Shown here: piece after piece, positions 1 to 12,056 of the stretch
Numbering within the stretch: the first letter of the stretch is position 1
Layout of the letters: every line of letters begins with the position of its first letter
Assembly: GCF_018881835.1 (NCBI RefSeq)
Contig: NZ_JACVPO010000001.1
Coordinates: 186,001-250,000 of the forward strand
Reading direction: 5' to 3'
Source: Polynucleobacter hallstattensis
GTDB lineage: Bacteria; Pseudomonadota; Gammaproteobacteria; Burkholderiales; Burkholderiaceae
DNA length: 64,000 bases
The notes under the pieces: model-generated
The model's database searches: none
What the model was told of the DNA's origin: nothing
Seen by the model: the letters and a program-made list of their open reading frames with translations, nothing else
Program-made: the position numbers and the translations under genes

Positions 1-1159
1 CTAATTTAGCCAGCGTATGCAGCGAGCCCTCCCAATCATTCTTAGGTTGGTGTGGATAAATCACATCGGTGTCTACCACTTTACCTGTCGCATCTACTAC
101 TGCAACTTTGACACCAGTTCTCATGCCGGGATCTAGGCCAATAGTAACCTTTGGTCCTGCAGGTGCAGCCAACAGTAAAGCCTTGAGATTACGTGCAAAG
201 ACATTAATCGCCTCAGCCTCTGAGCGCTCACGCAATGCACTCATGAGCTCAGACTCCAAGTGCATAGAGCACTTGATACGCCAAGTCCAACGCACAGTCT
301 CTGCGAGCCACTGGTCGGCAGGACGACCTTCGTTTTTAATCTTGAACTGATTGGCAATGCGGGACTCGCAAGGATTGTGTGGTGCGTCCCATTTGGGTTT
401 TTCTTCTTCAGTGTCTAGACGCAAGTTAACCATGAGCATTTGCTCACGACGACCTCTAAATAATGCCAAGGCACGATGCGACGGAATTGCCGAGATAGGC
501 TCTGAGTAATCGAAGTAGTCCGAGAATTTCTCACCCTCTTGCTCTTTACCGGCAATGAGTTTGGATTCCACAACGCCATGCTCCTGCAAATACGTTCTAA
601 GTGATTGGACCAGTCCAGCATCTTCAGCAAAGCGCTCCATCAAAATCTGACGAGCACCCTCAAGAGCGGCCTTGGTGTCAACCACACCAGGGTTATCACC
701 CTGATCGGATGTAAATGCCTCTTTGAGGTATTTGCTTGCTTCCGCTTCTGGATCCAGCATGGGGTTAGCCAATAAATCATTAGCCAAAGGCTCTAATCCA
801 GCCTCCAGAGCGATTTGCGCCTTAGTGCGACGCTTGAGTTTATAGGGGAGATAGAGATCCTCTAAGCGGGTCTTATCTTCTGCCAGCATGATGGCTTTGA
901 GCAACTCCGGAGTCATCTTGCCCTGCTCTTCAATCGACGCAACGATCGCTTTACGACGCTCTTCCAACTCTCTTAAATAACTGAGTCGATCCTCTAATAA
1001 ACGTAACTGCGTATCGTCCAAACCGCCAGTTGCCTCTTTGCGATAACGTGCAATAAAGGGAACGGTTGCACCTTCATCCATCAATGCGATGGCGGCAGCC
1101 ACTTGTGCAGGTTTAGCAGATAACTCTTGGGCAAGGCGTAGTTCAATGGATGGCAGCAT
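1..1159 (-). CDS. tex: Tex family transcription accessory / S1 RNA-binding protein (partial, 3' end outside window)
   Basis: The reading frame opens with ATG at 1159 (first residues [13 protein letters not shown]) and stays open to the window edge, so only about the first 386 residues are visible. They contain the Tex N-terminal helical region and, near the edge, the start of the YqgF/RNase H-like domain ([18 protein letters not shown]). The C-terminal helix-hairpin-helix and S1 domains lie outside the window. Tex is a conserved cytoplasmic nucleic-acid-binding protein linked to transcription elongation and RNA metabolism; its exact role is unsettled. It follows typA on the same strand but is separated from it by a terminator-like hairpin at 1205-1238, so it probably has its own promoter. 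Confidence 0.93.
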   Translation of the reverse strand, partial: MLPSIELRLAQELSAKPAQVAAAIALMDEGATVPFIARYRKEATGGLDDTQLRLLEDRLSYLRELEERRKAIVASIEEQGKMTPELLKAIMLAEDKTRLEDLYLPYKLKRRTKAQIALEAGLEPLANDLLANPMLDPEAEASKYLKEAFTSDQGDNPGVVDTKAALEGARQILMERFAEDAGLVQSLRTYLQEHGVVESKLIAGKEQEGEKFSDYFDYSEPISAIPSHRALALFRGRREQMLMVNLRLDTEEEKPKWDAPHNPCESRIANQFKIKNEGRPADQWLAETVRWTWRIKCSMHLESELMSALRERSEAEAINVFARNLKALLLAAPAGPKVTIGLDPGMRTGVKVAVVDATGKVVDTDVIYPHQPKNDWEGSLHTLAKL

Positions 1160-1204
1160 GAAATGATTAATTTACTAAGGTTTTGAGAATATTGCATTGG
1201 AGTA

Positions 1205-1238
1205 AAAATAAGAGCCACCCAAAGGTGACTCTTATTTA
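1205..1238 (-). terminator. Rho-independent terminator after typA
   Basis: An inverted repeat reads AAATAAGAG...CTCTTATTT with additional GGTG/CACC pairing near the loop. On the minus strand it is followed by a short T-rich run. It lies about 50 bases past the typA stop and before the tex start. Its near symmetry means it could also work on the plus strand. Confidence 0.75.
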
Positions 1239-1286
1239 CCAACTAGATGACTTATGAAAGTGCCTCAGTGAAGCAACTTCGCGAAA

Positions 1287-3104
1287 TTACTCGCGGGAAG
1301 CTTTCTTACGGTCATGCTCCTTCAAATAACGCTTACGGATTCGGACGCTTTTCGGTGTTACTTCAACCAACTCATCATCACTAATGAATTCAACAGCGTA
1401 TTCCAAAGTTAAATCAATTGGTGTCACCAAACGAACCGCTTCGTCAGTTCCTGAAGAACGTACGTTCGTTAATTGCTTACCTTTGATCGGGTTCACAACT
1501 AAGTCATTGTCGCGACTATGGATACCAATCACCATGCCTTCATAAACAGGATCGCCATGTTTTACAAACATACGACCACGGTCTTGTAGCTTCCAAATAG
1601 CATAAGCAACTGCTTCACCGTCATCTTGGCTAATTAATACACCGTTATGACGCTCGCCTAAGATGCCATCTTTGGCTGGAGCATAAGAATCAAATGTATG
1701 ACTCATCAAACCATTACCGCGAGTCATGGTCATAAAATCACCCTGGAAGCCAATCAGACCACGCGCAGGAATACGGTACTCAAGACGGGTACGACCTTTT
1801 CCGTCACTCACCATATCTTGTAACTCGCCCTTACGCTTACCCAAGTCTTCCATCACAGAACCTTGTGTAGCATCTTCTACGTCAACCGTTAAGTTCTCAT
1901 ACGGCTCCATCTTGACGCCATTCTCTTCGTGGAAGACAACGCGAGGACGTGAAACTGCCATCTCGTAGCCTTCACGACGCATCGTCTCTACCAAGATCGT
2001 AAGATGCAACTCGCCACGGCCTGATACTTCAAATACGGTGTCATCATCAGTTTCTTTTACGCGCAACGCCATGTTGGCTTTCAACTCACGGTCAAGACGC
2101 TCACGAATCTGACGGCTAGTCACAAACTTGCCTTCACGACCAGCCAATGGGCTGGTGTTCACCATGAAGTTCATGGTTAAAGTAGGCTCATCAATCTTGA
2201 GCATTGGCAATGGATCTGGTTTATCAACCGCACAAACTGTTGTACCAATTGCCAACTCTTCAATACCGTTGATGAGAGCAATATCGCCGGCAAATGCCTC
2301 GTCAACGATTTCACGCTCTAAACCTTTAAATTTCAATACTTGATTAATACGGCCTTTAAATGGCACACCATCAGGACCGTTCATGCAGACTACTTCCATG
2401 CCTGACTTCACACGTCCACGGCTAATACGGCCAACACCAATCTTACCGACATAGCTGTTGTAATCGATTGAAGAAATCTGGAATTGCAAAGGACCATCTG
2501 GGTCATCATCACGCACAGGGACGTATTTCAGGACAGCGTCAAACAATGGACGCATATTACCTTCACGGACATCCTCTGTAGTTCCTGCATAGCCGTTCAA
2601 GCCTGATGCATAAATGATTGGGAAGTCGAGCTGCTCTTCCGAAGCGCCTAACTTATCAAACAATTCAAAAGTAGCATTGATTACATAGTCACAACGTGCA
2701 CCTGGACGGTCAACCTTGTTAATCACGACGATAGGCTTCAAACCAAGGGCTAGAGCTTTCTTGGTTACAAAGCGAGTTTGTGGCATTGGGCCTTCAACCG
2801 CATCCACCAAAAGCAAAACACCGTCAACCATGGAGAGCACACGCTCTACTTCACCACCGAAGTCGGCGTGTCCTGGTGTGTCAACGATATTGATGTGTGT
2901 GCCGTCATACTCAACCGCACAGTTCTTGGACAAAATAGTAATGCCACGCTCTTTTTCCAAATCGTTTGAGTCCATGACGCGTTCGGTCATTTTTTCATTT
3001 GAGCGGAATGTGCCAGATTGGCGCAAGAGTTGGTCAACCAAAGTAGTTTTACCGTGGTCAACGTGGGCGATGATGGCGATATTACGAAGTGCGCGTTTAG
3101 TCAT
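1287..3104 (-). CDS. typA: Ribosome-associated translational GTPase TypA/BipA
   Basis: The 605-residue product has the usual length for TypA. The N-terminal G domain shows G1 AHVDHGKTT (residues 13-21), the switch I region RGITI, G3 DTPGHADF and G4 NKVD; EF-G-like domains and the TypA-specific C-terminal domain follow ([10 protein letters not shown], then [12 protein letters not shown]). Family knowledge: it is a cytoplasmic GTPase that binds the ribosome at the EF-G site and helps 50S assembly and growth under cold or other stress. It lies 63 bases downstream of truB on the same strand, so it may be co-transcribed with the translation cluster. A terminator hairpin follows it. Confidence 0.97.
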   Translation of the reverse strand: MTKRALRNIAIIAHVDHGKTTLVDQLLRQSGTFRSNEKMTERVMDSNDLEKERGITILSKNCAVEYDGTHINIVDTPGHADFGGEVERVLSMVDGVLLLVDAVEGPMPQTRFVTKKALALGLKPIVVINKVDRPGARCDYVINATFELFDKLGASEEQLDFPIIYASGLNGYAGTTEDVREGNMRPLFDAVLKYVPVRDDDPDGPLQFQISSIDYNSYVGKIGVGRISRGRVKSGMEVVCMNGPDGVPFKGRINQVLKFKGLEREIVDEAFAGDIALINGIEELAIGTTVCAVDKPDPLPMLKIDEPTLTMNFMVNTSPLAGREGKFVTSRQIRERLDRELKANMALRVKETDDDTVFEVSGRGELHLTILVETMRREGYEMAVSRPRVVFHEENGVKMEPYENLTVDVEDATQGSVMEDLGKRKGELQDMVSDGKGRTRLEYRIPARGLIGFQGDFMTMTRGNGLMSHTFDSYAPAKDGILGERHNGVLISQDDGEAVAYAIWKLQDRGRMFVKHGDPVYEGMVIGIHSRDNDLVVNPIKGKQLTNVRSSGTDEAVRLVTPIDLTLEYAVEFISDDELVEVTPKSVRIRKRYLKEHDRKKASRE

Positions 3105-3167
3105 GTGAAGCTTCTGAAGTTAAGAATAGGGTTAATTAAGATTAATGAATAAATAAGTCAAAATGAT

Positions 3168-4079
3168 TTAATGGGCAGAAGAAATTAAACGCTTGGGATG
3201 CAATACCCCAGAGCGCCAATCTCCAGTACCGATAAAGTTGTGTGGAGCAGCAGTTGCGCGATAGATACGCACTAGCGCTTCTATCGAGGGTAAATTGAGT
3301 GGAACTCGTTGGCCCATCTCCAAACGTTTTGCTTGCTGCTCATCTACAGTGAGATGCGGCAAGGTTTGTAAGAGCACATCGACTGGCAAGATGTAACTAG
3401 AGCTTTCTTTCAAGCCCTTCTGAATGGATTCAATTGTGAAAGACTGCTCTAAAGTGAGGTGACCCACTTCAGTGCGGCGCAAGCCAACCAAATGTGCACC
3501 ACAACCCAAAGCTTTACCAAGATCTTCTGCCAAGACGCGGATATAAGTACCTTTGCTACAACTTACTTCCAAAGTGGCTTCAGGCCAATTGATATTAGTC
3601 CAGCGGATGGCATGGATCGTAATGTTTCGTGGGGCACGCTCTAACTCAACACCTGCACGAGCATATTCATATAAAGGTTTGCCATCGCGCTTGAGCGCTG
3701 AATACATTGGCGGAACCTGACTAATGGGACCAGTAAATGTCGGTAGTAATGACTCTAGCGCTAGCTTCAGGGCAACTTCATCAGCGAATACTGGGAGTGG
3801 TAACTCTTCAATGATGAGTCCCTCAGCATCACCAGTCTCAGTACGCTGACCAAATTTCACTTGAGCGATGTATGTCTTATCCGCTTCCAATAAATCCTGA
3901 GAGTACTTCGTTGCTTCACCTAAACAAATAGGGAGTAAGCCAGTAGCCATTGGATCTAAAGTTCCAGTGTGCCCAGCTTTTTCTGCATTAAATGCACGCT
4001 TTACAGCAGTAACCGCTCCTTGCGAGCTCATGCCAGCAGGTTTATCAAGCAAGACAACGCCGTCGATACGTACGGACAT
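3168..4079 (-). CDS. truB: tRNA pseudouridine(55) synthase TruB
   Basis: The 303-residue product starts with the TruB signature DGVVLLDKPAGMSSQGAV. The catalytic loop GHTGTLDPMATGLLPICLGEA carries the presumed nucleophile Asp42. A conserved KGTYIRVLAEDLG segment lies near residue 180. The enzyme isomerises U55 in the T-loop of almost all tRNAs and also acts as a tRNA chaperone. It starts 6 bases after rbfA, in the conserved order infB-rbfA-truB, which indicates one transcript. Confidence 0.97.
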   Translation of the reverse strand: MSVRIDGVVLLDKPAGMSSQGAVTAVKRAFNAEKAGHTGTLDPMATGLLPICLGEATKYSQDLLEADKTYIAQVKFGQRTETGDAEGLIIEELPLPVFADEVALKLALESLLPTFTGPISQVPPMYSALKRDGKPLYEYARAGVELERAPRNITIHAIRWTNINWPEATLEVSCSKGTYIRVLAEDLGKALGCGAHLVGLRRTEVGHLTLEQSFTIESIQKGLKESSSYILPVDVLLQTLPHLTVDEQQAKRLEMGQRVPLNLPSIEALVRIYRATAAPHNFIGTGDWRSGVLHPKRLISSAH

Positions 4080-4085
4080 AGCTAT

Positions 4086-4454
4086 TTACGCGTTCTCGTC
4101 TTTGCGATCACTATCCACCGCTTGATCAATTAAGCGAGACATTTCGATGCCGTGCTCAACAGAACTATCGTAGTGGAAATGCAGGGTTGGTACGGTATGA
4201 ATATGCAAACGCTTAAATAATAAGGAATGTAAATAGCCTGCTTTATCCTGGAGCGCCTTCAATGCCACTTCAGGCTCAGCGCCCAAAACAGTGAAGAAGA
4301 CTTTTGCGTGCGCCAAATCTGGCGTAAGTTCAATACTTTGTAAAGTAATCAAACCTAGGCTCGGGCTACGCAATTCACGAGGAATCAGCTCGGCCAGGTC
4401 TCGCTGAATTTGATCGGCGAGACGCTGGTTACGATGAGGGCTAGTTTTATGCAT
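4086..4454 (-). CDS. rbfA: 30S ribosome-binding factor RbfA
   Basis: The 122-residue product is a single KH-like domain protein: basic N-terminus ([18 protein letters not shown]), then the RbfA strands around [22 protein letters not shown] and a C-terminal [11 protein letters not shown] motif. It binds the immature 30S subunit and assists 16S rRNA 5' end maturation, especially in the cold. It sits 14 bases after infB and 6 bases before truB, as expected for a translation operon. Confidence 0.97.
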   Translation of the reverse strand: MHKTSPHRNQRLADQIQRDLAELIPRELRSPSLGLITLQSIELTPDLAHAKVFFTVLGAEPEVALKALQDKAGYLHSLLFKRLHIHTVPTLHFHYDSSVEHGIEMSRLIDQAVDSDRKDENA

Positions 4455-4468
4455 TAACTGGGTAGCTC

Positions 4469-7246
4469 TTACAGTGTTCTAGCGACTTCAGTCACTTCAA
4501 ATGCTTCCAGTTGATCACCCTCTTTGATGTCGTTGTAGCCTTTTAATGACAAGCCACACTCAACACCAGCACGAACTTCTTTTGCATCATCTTTAAAGCG
4601 CTTGAGAGAATCTAACTCACCGTTCCAGATCACTACGTTTTCACGCAATAGACGAACGCTAGAGTTACGCTTGACAACACCATCGAGCACCAAACAACCT
4701 GCAATCGCGCCAACTTTGGATACCAAGAAGACTTGACGAATCTCCACCATACCGGTGATTTCTTCTTTCTTATCTGGTGTCAACATACCGCTTAAGGCTG
4801 CTTTCACTTCATCAACCGCGTCATAAATAATGTTGTGATAACGAATATCTACACCATTATTTTCAGCTAGCTTACGCGCTGCACCATCCGCGCGAGAGTT
4901 AAAGCCAATAATGACTGCCTTAGAAGCAACTGCCAAATTCACGTCAGTCTCAGTAATACCACCCACTGCTGCGTGAACGATTTGGACCTTCACCTCTGCT
5001 GTAGAGAGCTTTTGTAATGATTGTGACAATGCTTCTTGCGAACCTTGTACGTCTGCCTTAATAATCAGCGGCAACAACTTAGCCTCTATCGCACCTTCTT
5101 CCATGTTTTCCATCATGGTCTCGAGCTTGAATGCTTGCTGTTTGGCCAACTTCACATCACGGAACTTGCCTTGACGGAAGAGTGCGATCTCACGTGCTTT
5201 ACGCTCGTCAGGAACCACTTGCACTGATTCACCAGCTGCAGGAACTTCAGATAAACCTTGAATCTCTACAGGGATTGATGGGCCAGCTTCATTGCATGGC
5301 TTACCGTTCTCATCCAACATCGCACGAACACGACCGTAAGTTGAGCCAGCCAGCAACATATCGCCACGCTTCAGCGTTCCAGACTGAACGAGAACAGTAG
5401 CAACCGGACCGCGCCCTTTATCTAAGCGAGCCTCAATCACTAAGCCTTGTGCCGGAGCTTCCTTAGCTGCTTTAAGCTCTAACACTTCCGCTTGCAAGAG
5501 AACGTTCTCGAGTAATGCATCGATGCCGTCACCCGTTTTGGCAGAAACACCAATAAATGGTACATCGCCACCGTATTCCTCAGGAACCACTTGCTCAGCC
5601 ACCAATTCAGTTTTGACACGCTCTAAATTGGCTTCAGGTTTATCAATCTTATTGATTGCGACAACGATTGGAACACCAGCTGCTTGAGCATGGTGAATCG
5701 CTTCTTTAGTTTGTGGCATCACGCCATCATCCGCCGCAACCACCAAGATCACGATATCTGTTGCCTTGGCACCACGAGCACGCATGGCCGTAAAGGCTTC
5801 GTGACCCGGAGTATCGAGGAAAGTAATCATGCCGCGTGGAGTTTCAACGTGATAAGCGCCAATGTGCTGAGTAATACCACCAGCCTCGCCAGTAGCAACC
5901 TTAGCTGCACGAATCTTATCGAGCAAAGATGTTTTACCGTGGTCAACGTGACCCATTACTGTGACGACTGGTGGACGCGGCAATAACTCTGCATCGTGAC
6001 CAGCAATACCCAAATCTAAATCAGGATCATCTAACTTAGCAGCATGAGCAGTGTGACCCATTTCCTCAACGATGATCATTGCCGTATCTTGATCCAAGAT
6101 CTGGTTGATCGTTACCATCTGACCCATACCCATCAAGAGCTTAATCACTTCTGCACTCTTCACAGCCATAGCGTGCGCTAACTCAGCCACAGTAATGGTT
6201 TCTGGAACATTGACATCACGCACAATAGCTTCGGTTGGTACCTGGAAATTGGTATCGACATTGGCTTCAGCAATTTGACGTTGCTTTCTTCTGCCACCGC
6301 CTGAACGCCAACCACCTACACCACCAGAACTATCACCCCGAGTCTTGAGGCCACCCGGTTTCTTGGCACCTTCTTCTTGCCAAGTAGATGAAGTCTCTGC
6401 AGACTTAATTGTCTTACCACCAACTTTAGCAACTGCTTTTTTCTTATCATCAGCACCTTCAGCCTTAGCAGGCTTATGAAGAGTGCCTTTTTTGGCTTCA
6501 TCAGCAGCAATTTCACTTGGTGCTTTGAGGACACGTGCAGGTGTACTCATCATGTCGCGAATCGCTAGAGCTTCAGCTTCAGCAGCGGCACGACGTTTAG
6601 TAATGTCCGCCAACTGCGCCTTATTGGCATCAGCAATATCTTTAGCAGCCTTGTCAGCTTGCGCTTTCTTTTCTACAGCTTTTACAGTCGCTGCATCGCC
6701 GACTGATTTAGCGGATTTCTCAATTGCTGGCTCAGCCGCACTTGCAGCTGCTGCCGCATCAGCCTCTTTTTGACGCGCATCTTCAGCCGCTTTCATTTCA
6801 GCTTCTTGACGAGCCAACAATTCAGCTTGACGAGTAGCTTCAGCAGCGCGTTTTTCTAACTCCTCAGCAGAAAGAATTGGCTTAGCAGATTCTGCAGGAG
6901 CAGCTTTCTTGGCCACTGGAGCTGGAGCCTCTTCGGGAGCTTTATCTCCCGCCTTAACTAGCACCCGCTTTTTACGAACCTCAACCTGAACGGTGCGAGT
7001 ACGCCCAGCAGAATCTGCCTGACGAATCTCAGAGTTTTCGCGCTTGATTAAAGTAATCTTTTTACGACTACCTGTATCAGCACTGCCATGCTCTTTCTGC
7101 AAATGCTCAAGCAGGACAGTCTTGTCCTTTTCGGTAATGCTGTCGTCCTCAGAACCTTTTTCGATACCAGCCGCCTTCAATTGCTCCAGCAGGTCTGGCG
7201 CGGTACGTTTTAATTCTTTAGCGAGTACTTTTACTGTTGTTGCCAT
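4469..7246 (-). CDS. infB: Translation initiation factor IF-2
   Basis: The 925-residue product is the long form of IF-2. An IF2_N domain covers residues 1-55. A long Ala/Lys/Glu-rich, probably helical and flexible linker runs to about residue 330, and a second IF2_N-like segment lies at about 335-395. The G domain follows, with G1 GHVDHGKT near residue 431, G3 DTPGHEAF and G4 NKID, then the fMet-tRNA-binding C-terminal domains. IF-2 delivers initiator tRNA to the 30S subunit and promotes subunit joining. It begins 13 bases after nusA in the rimP-nusA-infB operon. Confidence 0.98.
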   Translation of the reverse strand: MATTVKVLAKELKRTAPDLLEQLKAAGIEKGSEDDSITEKDKTVLLEHLQKEHGSADTGSRKKITLIKRENSEIRQADSAGRTRTVQVEVRKKRVLVKAGDKAPEEAPAPVAKKAAPAESAKPILSAEELEKRAAEATRQAELLARQEAEMKAAEDARQKEADAAAAASAAEPAIEKSAKSVGDAATVKAVEKKAQADKAAKDIADANKAQLADITKRRAAAEAEALAIRDMMSTPARVLKAPSEIAADEAKKGTLHKPAKAEGADDKKKAVAKVGGKTIKSAETSSTWQEEGAKKPGGLKTRGDSSGGVGGWRSGGGRRKQRQIAEANVDTNFQVPTEAIVRDVNVPETITVAELAHAMAVKSAEVIKLLMGMGQMVTINQILDQDTAMIIVEEMGHTAHAAKLDDPDLDLGIAGHDAELLPRPPVVTVMGHVDHGKTSLLDKIRAAKVATGEAGGITQHIGAYHVETPRGMITFLDTPGHEAFTAMRARGAKATDIVILVVAADDGVMPQTKEAIHHAQAAGVPIVVAINKIDKPEANLERVKTELVAEQVVPEEYGGDVPFIGVSAKTGDGIDALLENVLLQAEVLELKAAKEAPAQGLVIEARLDKGRGPVATVLVQSGTLKRGDMLLAGSTYGRVRAMLDENGKPCNEAGPSIPVEIQGLSEVPAAGESVQVVPDERKAREIALFRQGKFRDVKLAKQQAFKLETMMENMEEGAIEAKLLPLIIKADVQGSQEALSQSLQKLSTAEVKVQIVHAAVGGITETDVNLAVASKAVIIGFNSRADGAARKLAENNGVDIRYHNIIYDAVDEVKAALSGMLTPDKKEEITGMVEIRQVFLVSKVGAIAGCLVLDGVVKRNSSVRLLRENVVIWNGELDSLKRFKDDAKEVRAGVECGLSLKGYNDIKEGDQLEAFEVTEVARTL

Positions 7247-7259
7247 GCACTACTTCCTC

Positions 7260-8741
7260 TCATGAAGTAAACCAATGTTCGCGCGCTTTCATGATGAGCG
7301 TTTTCGCGGTTTCTTCGTCAATTTGTGTCGCCTCAACTAGCTCATCAACAGCCAGTTCAGCTAAGTCGTCACGGGTATGAACTTGATTGTCAGCAAGCTT
7401 TGCAACCAATTCAGTGGTCATTCCCTCGAGGGAACGTAAATCTTGTGAAACTTCGCCAACGCGCTCTTCCTTAGCTAATTCCATAGTCAAGAGAGAGTCA
7501 CGCGCACGAGTACGCAATTCGTTTACGGTATCTTCGTCAAAAGAATCGATTTCTAACATTTCAGAAAGGGGTACGTAAGCAACCTCCTCCAATGTGTTGA
7601 AACCTTCTTCGATCAAGATATCAGCAACTTCTTGGTCAACATCCAATTTATCCATGAACAATTGACGAACAGATGCAGCTTCTTTTTCAGTTTTCTCGGC
7701 AGACTCTTCTGGAGTCATGATGTTGATCTGCCAACCCGTCAATTCACTAGCCAAGCGAACATTCTGTCCGCTACGACCAATCGCAATTGCCAAGTTCTCT
7801 TCATCAACCACCACATCCATGGCGTGACGCTCTTCGTCAACCACGATAGAAGATACTTGTGCTGGAGCCAAGGCGCCAATCACAAATTGCGCCGGATCTT
7901 CAGACCACAACACAATGTCTACTGCCTCGCCAGCTACTTCGTTACGAACTGCAGTAACGCGTGTGCCACGAACACCAACACAAGTGCCGATTGGGTCGAT
8001 ACGCTTGTCGTAAGTAATTACAGCAATTTTTGCGCGGATGCCAGGATCGCGAGCTGCGCCCTTAATCTCTAATAAACCTTGCTCCATCTCTGGAACTTCG
8101 TTCTCAAACAACTTGATCAAGAAATCTGGGCACGTACGTGAGAGCTCAATCTGCGGGCCACGGGCTTCACGATCTACTTTCAAAATATAGGCACGAACGC
8201 GGTCACCAGAACGCAAATTCTCTTTGGGAATCATTTGATCGCGACGCAGCAACGCTTCAACGCGACCAGACTCAATAATCAAACCATTCTTGTCGGCACG
8301 CTTCACAGTACCGGTCATGACTTTTTCGCCACGCTCAAGGTAGTCATTCAGAATCTGTTCACGCTCGGCATCACGAATGCGTTGCAAGATCACTTGCTTG
8401 GCAGCTTGTGCACCAATACGACCAAAGGCTAAAGATTCGATTTGCTCTTCGATGTGCTCACCAACTTCCATGTCCGGAAACTGCTCGAGGGCCTCGAAAT
8501 GCAGAATTTCTTTATCAGGCTCTTGGAGGCCTGCTTCATCAGGAACAACCAACCAGCGACGGAAGGTTTCGTACTCACCAGACTCGCGATCAATCGATAC
8601 ACGAATATCCACATCTTCTGTCGGATAACGTTTCTTAGTAGCTGATGCTAGCGCCATTTCTAGCGCCTCAAACACAATCGCTTGATCTACGTTCTTTTCA
8701 CGCGCTAAGGCGTCTGCCAACATGAGAACTTCTCGGCTCAT
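7260..8741 (-). CDS. nusA: Transcription termination/antitermination factor NusA
   Basis: The 493-residue product has the full proteobacterial layout: RNA-polymerase-binding N-terminal domain (about 1-130), S1 domain (about 135-200), two KH domains with [13 protein letters not shown] and [13 protein letters not shown], and two C-terminal acidic-repeat helix-hairpin-helix units (from about residue 370). It modulates pausing, termination and rRNA antitermination. Its start overlaps the rimP stop by 4 bases (ATGA), so the two are translationally coupled. Confidence 0.98.
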   Translation of the reverse strand: MSREVLMLADALAREKNVDQAIVFEALEMALASATKKRYPTEDVDIRVSIDRESGEYETFRRWLVVPDEAGLQEPDKEILHFEALEQFPDMEVGEHIEEQIESLAFGRIGAQAAKQVILQRIRDAEREQILNDYLERGEKVMTGTVKRADKNGLIIESGRVEALLRRDQMIPKENLRSGDRVRAYILKVDREARGPQIELSRTCPDFLIKLFENEVPEMEQGLLEIKGAARDPGIRAKIAVITYDKRIDPIGTCVGVRGTRVTAVRNEVAGEAVDIVLWSEDPAQFVIGALAPAQVSSIVVDEERHAMDVVVDEENLAIAIGRSGQNVRLASELTGWQINIMTPEESAEKTEKEAASVRQLFMDKLDVDQEVADILIEEGFNTLEEVAYVPLSEMLEIDSFDEDTVNELRTRARDSLLTMELAKEERVGEVSQDLRSLEGMTTELVAKLADNQVHTRDDLAELAVDELVEATQIDEETAKTLIMKAREHWFTS

Positions 8742-9229
8742 GACTTTCTTCCTTTGAAATCAATAACAGGGACCAACCGAGTCTTATCGACCTCGGCTAA
8801 AGAAAACTCCAATTGAGACTCAGCGCCATCGGCGCCTTCAAACAACAAACCAAATTTCGCATCAGGTGAATCCAATTCACCACTCAGCAAACCTTGCAAT
8901 ACACCACGAAACTTCTTGCGATCGCCAGCGGCAACCCGCAATTTCAAATCCACTTCCATTCCGGAGAAGCGCTCGTAATCAGCCGCCGACTTCACAGGGC
9001 GATCTAGACCAGGAGACGAAATCTCTAGACGCTCAAAGGGAATGTTTTCCACTGGCAAGGTGTAGCTCAGTTGATGACTTACCTTTTCGCAATCCTGGAC
9101 ATTAATCAAACGCTCATAATCCGGGTTTTCAATCGTGACACGCAGCAAACCTCCGGCCTCACGCTCGATCTCGACTAGCGTGTACCCTAAGTTTTCTACC
9201 TCTGCAGAAATAATCCGCTGATCCTTCAC
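8738..9229 (-). CDS. rimP: Ribosome maturation factor RimP
   Basis: The 163-residue product matches the RimP family: the N-terminal domain contains [21 protein letters not shown], the motif [13 protein letters not shown] lies near residue 70, and an Sm-like C-terminal domain follows. It is needed for 30S assembly. It is the first gene of rimP-nusA-infB-rbfA-truB. Two hairpins upstream (9253-9279 and 9344-9359) separate it from rluB, so the operon promoter should lie between them and the start codon or within that gap. Confidence 0.95.
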   Translation of the reverse strand: MKDQRIISAEVENLGYTLVEIEREAGGLLRVTIENPDYERLINVQDCEKVSHQLSYTLPVENIPFERLEISSPGLDRPVKSAADYERFSGMEVDLKLRVAAGDRKKFRGVLQGLLSGELDSPDAKFGLLFEGADGAESQLEFSLAEVDKTRLVPVIDFKGRKS

Positions 9230-9252
9230 GAATACCCTTCAACCCAAAACGG

Positions 9253-9279
9253 CAAAAAAAAATGGGCTTTGAAGCCCAT
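9253..9279 (-). terminator. Rho-independent terminator before rimP
   Basis: On the minus strand a stem ATGGGCTT/AAGCCCAT is followed directly by nine T residues. It lies between the rluB stop (9403) and the rimP start (9229), so it ends the scpB-rluB transcript or acts as an attenuator in the rimP leader. Confidence 0.8.
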
Positions 9280-9343
9280 ATTCTCGAAATTCAGAACAGG
9301 CCGACTTACGTTGATCGCAACATCAGTCGGTAACAACTTAAAA

Positions 9344-9359
9344 CAGCAGCGAACTGCTG
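9344..9359 (-). terminator. UUCG-tetraloop hairpin downstream of rluB
   Basis: On the minus strand it reads CAGCAG-TTCG-CTGCTG followed by TTTT. The UUCG tetraloop makes a very stable hairpin. The T run is short, so it may be a first, weaker terminator in tandem with the one at 9253-9279. Confidence 0.55.
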
Positions 9360-9402
9360 CAAGACCAAAATTATAGCTGATTTAGAGGAAAACTCATCAA
9401 AA

Positions 9403-11163
9403 TCAGAAGCTTTCGCTTGGATTTCGCGGTTTTCGAGGACCTTTATTGAAGGGTTTGCGCCCTTTTGGTGCTCCGCGTTTAGGGCCATTTCCTGGGCTTT
9501 GCGGGCTTGCAGTTACAAAAGCAGACTGTCCGTGATGGACTTTCTTGCCTTTATTGCGGTTCTGACCTTGACCGCCCTGGCCGCCACCTTGACCGCCTTG
9601 AGTACCTGCGCCTGGACGCCCACCCTGGGTACGACCACGAAAAGGACCGCGCCCCTCGCTCGAACCACCACCGCCAGGTTTACCACCCCGACCTTGATGA
9701 GTGAGAGCGCCATGACCACTGGCCTGGGTTAAAGCATCCCGTGAGCCCCAATAAGAGACCGAGGTTTGCATTGGGTCTGGCTGAAAATCCCCGCTGGAAG
9801 CAGGATTACGGTCTCGTCCATGAGCTCCAGAACTGGGGCCACGACCCTTATCTTGGGGTTGAGGCATTTTTAAGCCTGCAAACTTCATTAAGTTATAGAT
9901 ACCGCCGGCTTCAATCTCTTCCCACTTACCCCGCCTCAAACGTGGAGGCAATAAGAAAATGCCATAACGCGTACGAATCAAACGAGAGACGACATGCCCG
10001 ACTGCCTCAAACATGCGGCGCACCTCACGGTTACGGCCTTCAGTCAAAGCAACGTGATACCAACGGTTCGCACCTTCCCCACCACCCATAGAAAGGCGTA
10101 AGAATTTGGCTTGGCCATCATCCAAGGTGATGCCACTCTTTAATTGAGCCATATTTTCTTGACTCAAATCACCCAAAATACGGACAGCGTACTCGCGCTC
10201 AACGCCGTAACGAGGATGCATCAAGCGATTCGCTAGCTCGCCTGAAGTCGTGAATAGCAATAGACCTTCCGTATTAAAGTCCAAACGTCCTACTGCAATC
10301 CAACGTCCTTGACGTGGCTTTGGCAAACGATCAAATACGGTTGGACGACCCTCTGGGTCGGACTGACTAACGATTTCACCGGAAGGCTTGTGATACATGA
10401 TCACGCGTGGCGGCTTAGTCTGAATCTTGCGATGTACTGGTTTGCCGTTAATGCGCACTTGATCGGTCGGCCCAATACGCTGGCCAATATGGGCTGGTAA
10501 TCCATTGACGGATACGCGCCCTTGAATAATCAAGTCTTCCATATCGCGACGTGAACCCATACCGACATCAGCCAGTACCTTGTGCAACTTCACAGTATCT
10601 TCGTCGTCAGCTTCGTCGTCTAAACCATCCAAGTCTGACCAAACTTCATCACGTAAGCTGAGCGGCAAGTCATCGATGTTGGCAAATTGCAGGCTACTCA
10701 TCTCATCATCGCTAGGCCCATCTGCATCATCGTCGTGACGAACACGTTGTGCGCGACGCTCTGCACCAGTTTGATGAGAGACCTCATTCTCATTCACACC
10801 ATCTGGGTTTTTAACTTCAATTACCTCAGGCGCATCTAATGCAGCATCGAATTCTCCAGAAACTACTGAAGCAAACAAGGCTTCGCTCTCTGCTGCATTC
10901 GGTGCCAGCTTGGCGGCTGAGTGGTTAGCTCCCTCACGCGCGCCGCCAGCCTCGCCCTCGCGACGAGGCCGATCCTTGTTAAATGGACGTTTCTTATTAA
11001 ATGGCTTACCGGCGCCCGCACCCTGACGGCGTGGACGACGTGGACCGCCCTCGCGTCCTTCGCCTTTTGCACCCTCTGAATGATTGGGTGCAGACTCAGA
11101 GCTAGAGGAGTTATCCGATGTAGGTTTAATCGGAGATGAATCGTTTTCGTTATGACTTGTCAT
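9403..11163 (-). CDS. rluB: 23S rRNA pseudouridine synthase, RluB/RsuA family, with disordered tails
   Basis: The 586-residue product is about twice the length of E. coli RluB. Residues 1-190 are low complexity, basic then acidic. An S4 RNA-binding domain covers about 191-245 ([20 protein letters not shown]). The catalytic domain carries [13 protein letters not shown] with presumed nucleophile Asp295, and ends near residue 425. The rest is a Gly/Arg/Gln-rich tail. The family makes pseudouridine 2605 in 23S rRNA. It follows scpB by 6 bases, a pairing common in bacteria. Confidence 0.92.
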   Translation of the reverse strand: MTSHNENDSSPIKPTSDNSSSSESAPNHSEGAKGEGREGGPRRPRRQGAGAGKPFNKKRPFNKDRPRREGEAGGAREGANHSAAKLAPNAAESEALFASVVSGEFDAALDAPEVIEVKNPDGVNENEVSHQTGAERRAQRVRHDDDADGPSDDEMSSLQFANIDDLPLSLRDEVWSDLDGLDDEADDEDTVKLHKVLADVGMGSRRDMEDLIIQGRVSVNGLPAHIGQRIGPTDQVRINGKPVHRKIQTKPPRVIMYHKPSGEIVSQSDPEGRPTVFDRLPKPRQGRWIAVGRLDFNTEGLLLFTTSGELANRLMHPRYGVEREYAVRILGDLSQENMAQLKSGITLDDGQAKFLRLSMGGGEGANRWYHVALTEGRNREVRRMFEAVGHVVSRLIRTRYGIFLLPPRLRRGKWEEIEAGGIYNLMKFAGLKMPQPQDKGRGPSSGAHGRDRNPASSGDFQPDPMQTSVSYWGSRDALTQASGHGALTHQGRGGKPGGGGSSEGRGPFRGRTQGGRPGAGTQGGQGGGQGGQGQNRNKGKKVHHGQSAFVTASPQSPGNGPKRGAPKGRKPFNKGPRKPRNPSESF

Positions 11164-11169
11164 TAATAA

Positions 11170-11856
11170 TTATTTTTGTTCGTCTGTTTTGTCTTCAGAC
11201 TCAGGAGTAACTTCTTCTACTACTTCATCATCTGTTGATTGAATAATAGGCTGTCCGTTTTCATCTAACTCGATGACGGTCTCAACAGTAGCGCTAGGAT
11301 CGAATTCCATGACTGCCTGACCTAGTTGCGCAGCAGCAGCCATTGGTGCAGCATCTTCCAACATTGGCAAGCTTTGTAAATTGGTGAGACTCAAGTCGTC
11401 TAAAAATTGCTTAGTAGTGGCATATAAACCTGGGCGACCAATCGTCTCTTTATGACCAATCACCTCAACCCAACCCCGATCCTCTAACTGCTTCATCACA
11501 TTACTACTTACCGCAACACCACGAATCTCTTCGATCTCACCGCGGGTCACTGGTTGGCGGTAGGCAATAATCGCCAAGGTTTCCATCACCGCACGAGAAT
11601 ACTTTGGTGGCTTTTCTGGGGTCAAACGATCAAGATATTCACGCATCGCTAAGCGACTCTGAAAGCGCCAGCCAGTCGCAATATGGACTAACTCCATGCC
11701 CTTGTCTTCCCAGGCTTTTTGAAGCTCCACAAGAGCATGATCAATTGCACCTGCAGCAATATCTTCGACAAATAAGCGCGTCAGATCGGCAACTGTGAGT
11801 GGTTCTTGCGCGCACAAGAGGGCTGTTTCAATTACGCGTTTATTGTGATCATCCAT
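11170..11856 (-). CDS. scpB: Segregation and condensation protein B
   Basis: The 228-residue product has the two winged-helix ScpB units: [22 protein letters not shown] at the N-terminus, then [20 protein letters not shown] and [16 protein letters not shown]. The C-terminal 50 residues are acidic and look unstructured. ScpB joins ScpA and SMC in the bacterial condensin that compacts and segregates chromosomes. No scpA or smc is in the window. It lies upstream of rluB on the same transcript. Confidence 0.95.
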   Translation of the reverse strand: MDDHNKRVIETALLCAQEPLTVADLTRLFVEDIAAGAIDHALVELQKAWEDKGMELVHIATGWRFQSRLAMREYLDRLTPEKPPKYSRAVMETLAIIAYRQPVTRGEIEEIRGVAVSSNVMKQLEDRGWVEVIGHKETIGRPGLYATTKQFLDDLSLTNLQSLPMLEDAAPMAAAAQLGQAVMEFDPSATVETVIELDENGQPIIQSTDDEVVEEVTPESEDKTDEQK

Positions 11857-12056
11857 AAAATTCGGGCTATCAGGTAAGGACCTGATGAGACTATAAAAAT
11901 GTATTTCAGTAATGGGTTGGTAGTGTTCTGGTGGCGCTATTTAGCTACAACGGGCAATTGAACTCCGAATATTCACATGGAGAACTACCCGCGCTGAAAC
12001 GAAGTCTTTTTCGCTCACCTCTAACTATTATAAGGGAGGCTCAATACAATAGCTAT

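Noticed and set aside
11931-12056. N-terminal extension of the patatin gene from GTG 11931
   Set aside because: It would bury the Tat and lipoprotein signals inside the protein; ATG 12057 gives a complete signal.
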